Assembly: GCA_018985225.1 (NCBI GenBank)
Contig: JADGIF010000226.1
Location: 1-13,820, forward strand
Direction: 5' to 3'
From: Amoeboradix gromovi
Lineage: Eukaryota > Sanchytriomycota > Sanchytriomycetes > Sanchytriales > Sanchytriaceae
Length of the DNA: 13,820 nucleotides
A program made the translations under genes and the position numbers. The notes beneath the pieces were generated by a model. It was not told the DNA's origin. It saw only the letters and a program-made list of their open reading frames with translations, and searched no databases. This document shows, piece by piece, positions 1 to 6,559 of the stretch. Numbering within the stretch: position 1 is the first letter of the stretch; the number at the start of each line of letters is the position of its first letter.

Positions 1-1478
1 CAACTGGGTAAATCTCGTCACCCGCTTTTTACCCCTAGTCTAGTTTTTACAGAGTGTGTCCCATACCGTGACATTGGAGAAATGTTTCTTCTTGAATAGG
101 AAAGATGCATAATAACAAAGTGGATTGATGCAGGCTCGTTTTCATCACCAGATGCTGTTGAAAATGGAACTCAGCAGGTAGTTTTTAGTTCCAACTTGAC
201 ATTATTGAACTACAAAGTTGAAATCAAATTAAAGCAATCAAGAAAACTTCCTGGTCTTGTTACACTAATGATGGTTCGTAAAATAATAACATTTATTAAT
301 ACAAATAGTATTTGCAGTTGTCATGAACACTTTTTTAATAACATTCTATTGCCAAAGATCGAGAAAATTTTAGAGAATGAAACGAATCTTATAAATAGGA
401 ATGCTTCAAGAGGCGATCCTCTTTTTAACAGCTTCACCCTCTTAAGAGATGCTACAAAAGATGACTATAAAAAGGGACCTTTGAAGAAAAATTTGAGTGA
501 ATATGGTAAAGATTTAGACACGACCATTAATTATTTTTTCAGCCAGAAATTGTTATTTTGATGTCTTTGTTCAATGGATTTCTCTGACATGGCATATACT
601 TTTAACAAAGTTTTTAAGACAAATTTGAAAGACATTAACGATATGCAAGTGCAACTGATTATTACAACATGGACTGACATATGTGATGAATGCTCGATAA
701 TTTTCATTCATATACCTATCAAGATTGACGTAAAAAGCTTGAGACCATATGGTAGGAGTCACTTCTTTCGTGGACCAAAGACCGATTTGATACTTTTTAG
801 AAAACTCAATCTCAATGCAAATACAATGTGAGACAACAAGCTAATCAGAAAAGGTAAAGAAAAATGAATTTGAGAAAGAGAAGAGAGAAATTGGAGACTT
901 TTAGAAGACAATTGGAGCAAGTGCAACTCTTTTTAAATAAATTAAATGATTCTAAAAAGTTTGAACGTCAAAAAATGTTAAAAGAGAACGAATACAAGAC
1001 AGTGGAAGAGTTTTTAAAGACAACTGAGATTTAAATTGGTAAATTAAATGTTAGTGTACAAAAAACAGAGAATTTGATGAATGCCATGGATATCGATCAA
1101 GTAGAGACTGAAGCTTCCAAAGATGAATTAAGTGAAGAATATTTAGAAGAATTACGAGCAAAAAGACACGTATTACTAGATCAATTGGAAACGAAGAAAT
1201 TGGATACAATGATAGATTTAAAAATTTAGAAGCTCGATAATTTTTTAAGAATTGCTATTAAATTAATTAAAGCAATTGACCAAGACAAACAATTTAAAAA
1301 GACGAATTGAAGAACATTTTACTAGTGGAGGTTGTGAATTGACAATTTTATACAAGCCAGTAGAAACAATTGAAAAGATTGAAAATGTGGATGAATTATA
1401 TGAAGATTTCATGGTTAAAAAGTTGTTGCCAAACTTTTAAGTAAAATGCAAGACTTGGGTTTAATTAACAAAAAGTAA
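1..1478 (+). pseudogene. decayed protein-coding gene, unidentified, 5' end outside window
   Basis: I do not recognise the product. Frame 1 is open for almost all of bases 1-828, broken only by TAG at 97-99 and TGA at 559-561, then TGA at 829-831. A shift near 832-864 leads to frame 3, which encodes a charged, probably coiled-coil segment (MNLRKRREKLETFRRQLEQV) with stops at 1032-1034, 1227-1229 and 1308-1310. Another shift returns to frame 1 at about 1309 (EEHFTSGGCELTILYKPVET...) until TAA at 1438-1440. A last shift gives a frame-3 end reading KLLSKMQDLGLINKK and TAA at 1476-1478, with AATAAA overlapping that stop. Long open runs in one strand of AT-rich DNA, protein-like composition and an intact 3' end argue for a real gene that has been inactivated. 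I see no GT...AG introns that would remove the stops. Several short genes or sequencing errors remain alternatives. Confidence 0.5.
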
Positions 1479-1486
1479 TAAATAAA
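1477..1486 (+). terminator. polyadenylation signal (AATAAA, twice)
   Basis: Two overlapping AATAAA hexamers lie at 1477-1482 and 1481-1486. The first overlaps the TAA that ends the last frame of the decayed plus-strand gene. The same arrangement, a hexamer on or just after the stop, occurs at the intact genes of this window. Confidence 0.45.
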
Positions 1487-1653
1487 TTACTAATAATTGA
1501 AATTTACTGTTTTATATTTTGACTTGTCATCTTAATGATATAAATATCAAGCTTCATAATGTAAACAGATTTAGTCGGATGATTGGTTAAAAATATCTGT
1601 CTATTAATTGTAGTGTTTTCTGGCATTTGACTTTAACATGGATTATCTCAAGA
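1479..1653. other. intergenic spacer downstream of the Fanzor remnant
   Basis: AT-rich spacer between the 3' end of the decayed plus-strand gene and the 3' end of the minus-strand Fanzor remnant. No open frame of note was seen. In Fanzor and TnpB elements the guide (omega) RNA is encoded at and beyond the 3' end of the nuclease gene. This stretch is therefore where such an RNA or the element's end would have been, but I see no clear structure or terminal repeat here. Confidence 0.3.
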
Positions 1654-2016
1654 TCATATTATTGTAAAATGTCTAGTTATCGTAGTGGGTGTCCCATACA
1701 TGTATTTGATGTATATGTTCCTTGCTGCCATATGGTCTCTATCTATTTCCAAATGACAATTGGTACAGGTTCAGGTTTCTAAATTGGTTTTCTTTAGAGT
1801 ACCACATCTTGTACATGTCTGACTAGTAAATGATTCATTACACTCAACCATCGTTTTTCCTCTTTGTTAACACTTGAACTTCAAGCGTTCCTTGAATGCG
1901 TAATGGGACATTGTGGCCATGTTTCTTGCGACCTTGCTCGACAAGCTACTTAGCATCTGGCTCGTATTAAAGGATGGCAAGTATATAAGATCATATGCCT
2001 TTGTATACTGTAACTG
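1654..2016 (-). pseudogene. Fanzor (eukaryotic TnpB-like nuclease) C-terminal fragment, inactivated
   Basis: Read on the minus strand in one frame, this encodes a segment with the typical end of a TnpB/Fanzor protein. In order it has LPSFNTSQM (the usual I-P-x-F-x-T stretch), then ARNMATMSHYAFKERLKFKC (the S-H-Y/F-x-F-x-x-R-L region). Next comes VECNESFTSQTCTRCG, with the RuvC-II glutamate and the first CxxC of the zinc ribbon, then TCTNC, the second CxxC. It ends with IDRDHMAARNI, holding the RuvC-III aspartate. Intact relatives are RNA-guided DNA nucleases carried by transposons. Here TAA at 1869-1867 and TGA at 1773-1771 interrupt the frame, a TAA at 2019-2017 precedes it, and the N-terminal half with RuvC-I is absent. 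The next gene ends at 2194, leaving no room for it. The frame ends at TGA 1656-1654. It must be inactive as a nuclease. The family call is strong; whether Fanzor1 or Fanzor2 cannot be told. Confidence 0.85.
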
Positions 2017-2038
2017 TTAATTATTTATTTAGAATTGA

Positions 2039-2179
2039 TTTACCATTTGCGAAAAGGAAGAATATCGAGTGTTTAAGCTATTAGAAAAATCTGGAAAAGT
2101 CTTGAAATTATACAAAAATGCATACAAATTCGCGATAAATGATTTATTCAAGAAAATAGTCAAGCTGCACGATAGCTGA
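2039..2179 (+). other. short open frame, possible coding remnant
   Basis: A 46-codon plus-strand frame without an ATG runs from after a TGA (2036-2038) to TGA at 2177-2179. It is rich in Lys, Glu, Leu and Tyr (for example KLLEKSGKVLKLYKNAYKF), which looks protein-like, but it matches no family I know. It lies between the 5' boundary of the Fanzor remnant and the 3' end of the CCDC146-like gene. It could be a scrap of another decayed gene or chance. Confidence 0.2.
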
Positions 2180-2185
2180 ATTAAA

Positions 2186-2191
2186 TTTATT
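2186..2191 (-). terminator. polyadenylation signal of the CCDC146-like gene
   Basis: AATAAA on the minus strand begins 3 bases after the TGA stop (2196-2194) of the coiled-coil gene. Confidence 0.5.
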
Positions 2192-2193
2192 GG

Positions 2194-4812
2194 TCAGATA
2201 ACTACGGGTTTTAATCCAACACGAATGCTTTTAACTTTGGCGTTTGGAACACTTACAAACGGTCGAAACAAAAACGGTCTTGGCAATTGCTCGTCATCAT
2301 TAGGAATATAGGCGTTTACTCTTTTGTTCTTATTAGCATCTGGAACATCTACATCTTGCTCAACTTTGGTTGCTGGTTCGTAATATTCAATCTTATGTCG
2401 CAATTCAACAATCTCGTTTTCAAGAATGTTATTTTGAACTGTCAGCATCTTTAACTCGGCTTTATTTGATTTTTCAATACTTTTCTTTTCAAAATCTGTT
2501 CTGTATAGCTTCATTTTTGGTTGAATAGCATCTAAATACTCTAGTTTCCTTAAAAAATAATCAGTTTCCAAATTTATCAAATAGCTCTTTGAACGCTCTA
2601 AAATTATTGTTTTCTCACAGATATTTTCCCAAATTTTAGTGCATGCTTTTACCAGAATATCATAGTTTGATTTTGCGTCATTTTCACTTACATCCTTTCC
2701 TACAACATTAATCAAAATTTTGCTGGAACTAACTTTAAAACTACAAATCTTATCTTGGATGTCCAAGTATCCTCTCTTAATAGACTCTAGCTCATCTGTT
2801 GATTTATAGTACTTGCATTCCATATCCTTGTATACTCTTAATCGATTTCGAATTGAGTGTAATCTCTTTGAGTGTGTTTTAATTTCGGATTGCAACTTGC
2901 TTTTATGAAATAGCTGTTCGCCAATATAACAGTTGAGTGATTCAAGACGTCTCTGGTTTGTATTCACACTGAGCTGTAACTGAATCGACTTGAACTCCAT
3001 TTCACTTTTTTTTTTGTTTTCCTCGCCAAGCAAATTCAGCTCAGATTCAAATTGCCTAGACAGTCTGTACTTTTGAGCTCTACTTACCAAAACTTGATCT
3101 CTTTGAGCTTGTAAGACCTCTTTTTGCTTGTTTACTAAACTAGTTGCATTTTCAAATTCGCGCAGTTTCTGAAGTTTAAGATTCTCAGAGTTGTTTAATC
3201 CGTCTCGAGTTTTTGTAAACAGCTCGTTTACAAGGTTATTATCCACTTTCAATTTGCTGTATGCCATTTCCTTATTGCTTATGTCAGCAGTTTTCTTTTT
3301 TATAACGTAAATACGCTTCGTTATTGCAATGGATAAAAGTTTAACACCGCTCTCAGCAAGTCTCTCATTTGTTCTTAAACCAAGCAGCTGCTTATTTATA
3401 AATTCGTTTCTAACATTTGTTAGTGTCAGGTGCGAGTCTAATTCATTTAATTTGTTGCGACTAGTAAAAATCTTATTCGAAACAATTTCACAAGTTTTTT
3501 TAATTTTCTGATGTTTGTTAAGCATGGCCTCTATATTCAGCGTGAGATCAGTAAATTCACGATTTAAGAACCCAGATTCCTTTGAGTATTTCTCGTATTC
3601 ATCTTTTAAGTGCCACTTAATTTGCTCAACATTTTTGATATTTATAGTCAGGTCTACACAGTTCTTGACAAAAACGTCGTTTTGGTGATTTATGCTACTC
3701 GTTTTTAATCCGACTTCCGTGTTGTCTAGCTTGAATGCTCTTAGTTCGCAATCAAGTCTCTCTACTTCCTCTGATTCTTTTTGAAGTGATTCCTTGGTCT
3801 GTATTAATTTGAGATAGACACTTCTTTGCAATTTTTTAAGCCCATTCTCTTTTTTCTCTTCCGTGAACAAGTCCTTATAAATTGACTTTGTTTTTGAAAT
3901 GACACTTTCTTGCTTATTTCGAGTTAAAACAATTTTATCTTCAAAATCTATAATTTCTTTTTCCATTTTAATCATTTCTAGGTCTAAATCGGCTTGTATT
4001 TGGGTGCACTCATTTAAGTCTGTTAGCATCTGTTGTAAAGTCAAGGATTGTTTACGAAGATCATTGTCCACTTTGACTTTGTTAGCTTGCTCTACTCCGA
4101 GTAAAAGGTTCAAATCAAAAGTAATTTGATCTTGTTTATTTATATCACTAGTTATACTTCTGTGGCCTATTATGTTGGATTGCAATTCGTTCTCAATTTG
4201 CGTTGTATGCGTTTCAACGTTGGAAATCTCGAATACAAGTTTATCTGATTTGAGCGCAATCTCGTCAAAACTTTTATTGATTTGCTCTATTTCCTTTGAT
4301 TTCATTGTAACTTCCATGTCTCTACTCGTAATTTCTTGCTCCTTTTCGCGTAATTCAGATTGAAACTCTTTAAGTTGTGATTTCAACAAAGGTTCCAACA
4401 ACTCACGCTGCTGCCTTTTTAATTCTATCAAGCTTTCTTGTTCTTGTAAGCAAAGCTCCACTAGTTTAACATTCTCAAGCTCAGAGTCGCATTGGTTGGA
4501 GATATGGTATTCCAGCTTTTGCTGCAACTCATTTAAATCTTTTATCAGTTCTGCAAACTTAGGCGATGACAATAGTTTAATCTCCAATAAATCTAGATCG
4601 TTTTGGGATTTTAAGTTTGCAGCCTGCAAATTCTTGAATTCAATCGTGTTCTGTTGAATTGTGCTCAAATTTGTTGTTATAAAATTGATCTTTTCTAAGT
4701 ATTCATTCTCTATCTGTATTGCAGTATGTTCACTTATGGTGTTATCACTCTTCAATTTTTCTAGTAGAGCACTTGCTGCTTGAATATAATATGACGCATC
4801 AAATTCAAGCAT
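2194..4812 (-). CDS. CCDC146/MBO2-like axonemal/centriolar coiled-coil protein
   Basis: An intact single-exon frame of 872 residues starts at a true ATG (4812-4810) and ends in TGA. Almost the whole chain (about residues 30-820) is charged, heptad-like and nearly free of proline, so it should form long coiled coils. It has no signal peptide or membrane segment. The C-terminus carries a proline-containing tail with AYIPNDDEQLPRPF at about 834-847 and ends KPVVI. As I recall the family, this AYIP...LP.P.P tail followed by a K-P-x-x-I end is the hallmark of CCDC146 in animals and MBO2 in Chlamydomonas, proteins of roughly 950 residues; this one is somewhat shorter. Family members act at centrioles/basal bodies and the flagellar axoneme and affect waveform. 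The upstream neighbour ends only 51 bases before its ATG. Other long coiled-coil proteins are the alternative; the tail favours CCDC146. Confidence 0.7.
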   Translation of the reverse strand: MLEFDASYYIQAASALLEKLKSDNTISEHTAIQIENEYLEKINFITTNLSTIQQNTIEFKNLQAANLKSQNDLDLLEIKLLSSPKFAELIKDLNELQQKLEYHISNQCDSELENVKLVELCLQEQESLIELKRQQRELLEPLLKSQLKEFQSELREKEQEITSRDMEVTMKSKEIEQINKSFDEIALKSDKLVFEISNVETHTTQIENELQSNIIGHRSITSDINKQDQITFDLNLLLGVEQANKVKVDNDLRKQSLTLQQMLTDLNECTQIQADLDLEMIKMEKEIIDFEDKIVLTRNKQESVISKTKSIYKDLFTEEKKENGLKKLQRSVYLKLIQTKESLQKESEEVERLDCELRAFKLDNTEVGLKTSSINHQNDVFVKNCVDLTINIKNVEQIKWHLKDEYEKYSKESGFLNREFTDLTLNIEAMLNKHQKIKKTCEIVSNKIFTSRNKLNELDSHLTLTNVRNEFINKQLLGLRTNERLAESGVKLLSIAITKRIYVIKKKTADISNKEMAYSKLKVDNNLVNELFTKTRDGLNNSENLKLQKLREFENATSLVNKQKEVLQAQRDQVLVSRAQKYRLSRQFESELNLLGEENKKKSEMEFKSIQLQLSVNTNQRRLESLNCYIGEQLFHKSKLQSEIKTHSKRLHSIRNRLRVYKDMECKYYKSTDELESIKRGYLDIQDKICSFKVSSSKILINVVGKDVSENDAKSNYDILVKACTKIWENICEKTIILERSKSYLINLETDYFLRKLEYLDAIQPKMKLYRTDFEKKSIEKSNKAELKMLTVQNNILENEIVELRHKIEYYEPATKVEQDVDVPDANKNKRVNAYIPNDDEQLPRPFLFRPFVSVPNAKVKSIRVGLKPVVI

Positions 4813-4839
4813 GGCCCTCCAAAATAATTTTTTGATGAA

Positions 4840-4846
4840 ATATATA
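4840..4846 (-). promoter_or_regulatory. possible TATA-like element
   Basis: A TATATAT-type heptamer lies about 28 bases before the ATG of the CCDC146-like gene, inside the 51-base gap to the previous gene. In AT-rich DNA such a match may be chance. Confidence 0.2.
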
Positions 4847-4851
4847 ATGAA

Positions 4852-4857
4852 TTTATT
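4852..4857 (-). terminator. polyadenylation signal of the TRP-like membrane protein gene
   Basis: Minus-strand AATAAA starts 7 bases past the TAG stop (4866-4864). It shares the tiny intergenic gap with the promoter of the next gene. Confidence 0.45.
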
Positions 4858-4863
4858 ATAAGC

Positions 4864-6408
4864 CTACTTTTTGCTTATCACTGTAGTGTCTATCCACAGC
4901 TGTGGTTTTTGTTTTACTTTTTTTCCATGTCTATTTTCCGACCTCACTAATATCTTTTCTGGATTTGAAAGTGCATGTTGTTCTTCAAATTCATCCTGAA
5001 GCCAATCTAATCTTCTCGTTGATGCCCTCCTATCTATGGGTGAATCTGGCGGTGTCTCATATCTTGGTATTACCTCATCCAATTCCTGCGGAATACTTTG
5101 CTTTAGCATCATCAACAACAGCGCCAGTATACACAGTATAAAAGCACCTATGGTTACAAACCCTGCTATTGTTGCTACCTTTATTGTTTTTGGGATACAG
5201 TCGTTTACCAATAGTAGTGCAAATAGTATTATTTTTGCTATGCTAAACATTCTTGGTATATGCCCATCGTATTTGTAGTCAAGATTTAACAGCTGGCGAG
5301 CTTGTTGAATTGTTAATGAGGAGCCATTTGTTTCATCATAGTGCCGTGAGCAAATGAAGAGAACGAAAAGATAAATCATCTCGATAAACATCAAGAGGGA
5401 GTTCCTCACAGTATCACCTATGCCTAGGAGCAGACCTTGAAGCAACTGTATAACCACCAAGAGTATAAATTGTTTGTTCGCATAATAATGGATGCTATGG
5501 AATAGCAATGAGAAATAGCTTTTATTTATTTGCCAAGACTCTATTTGGAAGGTATTGTACTTATTACACAAGTAGCACAAAAAAGATAAAGGCATAAATA
5601 AGTAAAAAAACAAAAAGACCAGAATCCCATCATTATTAGGAACAAAGACTAATAAGATAGTTACGCCACTCATTGGAAGCATAGAAATAAGATAAAATGG
5701 TCCGATTAACAAAAATATTTGATTCATGGCAATCTTAATGTAATTACGCCAGTTGATGCCCTGCTGCTGCTGCTTTATTGGAAACAGCTTGAATAATGCG
5801 AAGAATATAAGAGTCAGTATTGTAATTATGGCATATCCAAGCAAAATAGAATAAAGTATATTCAATAAATAATTGTTTAATGTAAAGTTTAAGATACTAT
5901 CCAGCGCGGTAAAATATAAAGATAACGGTGGAAGGAATGGAATTAAATAGTAAAACAATATGTTAAAATTGGACTGCAGTAATAGATTGTTGCTGAACAA
6001 AATGAATAGACTGAGCTGGAAGTACAAAACAAAATGAATTAAATAAGTTTTGAATATTTGAACTTTTTTAAATAAACTAAATCCTAATGGTAGTATAATA
6101 CAGAGAATAAACATGGCTAGCAGAACATAGTAAAAATCAGAAGTACTGATCTGCAGTTGGCACAGCGGTTCCTCATCTACACTTAGTGTGATATTTGTTA
6201 ATTGGCGGATTGAAATTGTTTTGTTAATGCACCCGACACACTTTTCCGCCAAGTTGTAAGACTCCATAAAATCATTAACATTAGCAGAAAGTAGACCAAA
6301 TTGGGGTGGAAAAATAAAAGTAACTTCACTTCCATTAATCTGGAATTGGCACATGAAGTTAGGAGATGTTTTGGGGGTAGTTTGAATCACGTTCATTTGT
6401 GATGTCAT
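4864..6408 (-). CDS. TRP-like / flavin-carrier (FLC, Pkd2-type) multipass membrane protein
   Basis: The frame encodes 514 residues from its first ATG (6408-6406). It can be read open up to a TTG at 6432, but TTG starts are unlikely in a eukaryotic nucleus. Residues 1-90 are polar, with several cysteines and N-glycosylation sequons (NGS, NKT, NIT), so they are probably lumenal or extracellular. About 9-10 hydrophobic segments follow (roughly 92-440), then a charged cytosolic tail with RRAS and SPIDRR. The stretch YFSLLF...YYANKQ...GLLLGIGDTVRNS...FIEMIYLFVLFICSRHYDETN fits the layout of fungal TRP-like/FLC proteins, where a helix precedes a conserved R-P-Y-x-E/D and a later N. Such proteins move calcium or flavin nucleotides at ER or surface membranes. 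The family link rests on layout and short motifs, so it is moderate. Oddly, no signal peptide is visible although one would be expected. A short CAG repeat encodes QQQQ at about 213-216. Confidence 0.55.
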   Translation of the reverse strand: MTSQMNVIQTTPKTSPNFMCQFQINGSEVTFIFPPQFGLLSANVNDFMESYNLAEKCVGCINKTISIRQLTNITLSVDEEPLCQLQISTSDFYYVLLAMFILCIILPLGFSLFKKVQIFKTYLIHFVLYFQLSLFILFSNNLLLQSNFNILFYYLIPFLPPLSLYFTALDSILNFTLNNYLLNILYSILLGYAIITILTLIFFALFKLFPIKQQQQGINWRNYIKIAMNQIFLLIGPFYLISMLPMSGVTILLVFVPNNDGILVFLFFYLFMPLSFLCYLCNKYNTFQIESWQINKSYFSLLFHSIHYYANKQFILLVVIQLLQGLLLGIGDTVRNSLLMFIEMIYLFVLFICSRHYDETNGSSLTIQQARQLLNLDYKYDGHIPRMFSIAKIILFALLLVNDCIPKTIKVATIAGFVTIGAFILCILALLLMMLKQSIPQELDEVIPRYETPPDSPIDRRASTRRLDWLQDEFEEQHALSNPEKILVRSENRHGKKVKQKPQLWIDTTVISKK

Positions 6409-6559
6409 GCATAATAACGGAGCATTGTCCAATAGTTAACAGCATCATTACCCTTTTGGATTCAAAATTTTGTCAGCATAGATGACTAGCATAGTTGTTG
6501 CAATCAGCAACCCAAGAATGTGGTTTATTGATTATTAAATTATTTACTTGATTAGCGTA
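6409..6559. other. intergenic gap with signal-peptide-like upstream frame
   Basis: The 151-base gap holds, on the minus strand at 6531-6451, an open stretch reading NHILGLLIATTMLVIYADKI, closed by TAA at 6450-6448. It lies in the same frame as the downstream TRP-like gene, but stops at 6450-6448, 6447-6445 and 6438-6436 separate them. If translated from its only ATG (6492-6490) it would be a 14-codon upstream frame. Confidence 0.3.
6524..6529 (-). terminator. polyadenylation signal of the giant receptor-like gene
   Basis: Minus-strand AATAAA lies about 30 bases beyond the TAA stop (6562-6560). Confidence 0.4.

Noticed and set aside
562-828. A VLRF1 (Vms1/ANKZF1) domain suggested by LI.TW..ICDECSIIFIHIP
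   Set aside because: Only a loose spacing similarity to the TW...C..IFIR region; the conserved Y-T-x-R-x-K-Q-G-G-S-Q stretch that should precede it is absent.
1-1478. A variant genetic code in which TAG/TAA/TGA are sense codons
   Set aside because: The four intact genes end in TAA, TAG and TGA and have none of these inside more than 3,600 codons, so the stops in the left region are lesions, not recoding.
864-1478. A normal spliced gene whose introns explain the stops
   Set aside because: No GT...AG pairs of reasonable size bracket the stops at 1032, 1227 or 1308, and the frame changes do not coincide with splice-like sites.
3329-4363. Plus-strand open frames of 60-80 codons inside the coiled-coil gene
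   Set aside because: They are antisense shadows of the long intact minus-strand frame, with Ser/Leu/Ile-rich low-complexity translations.
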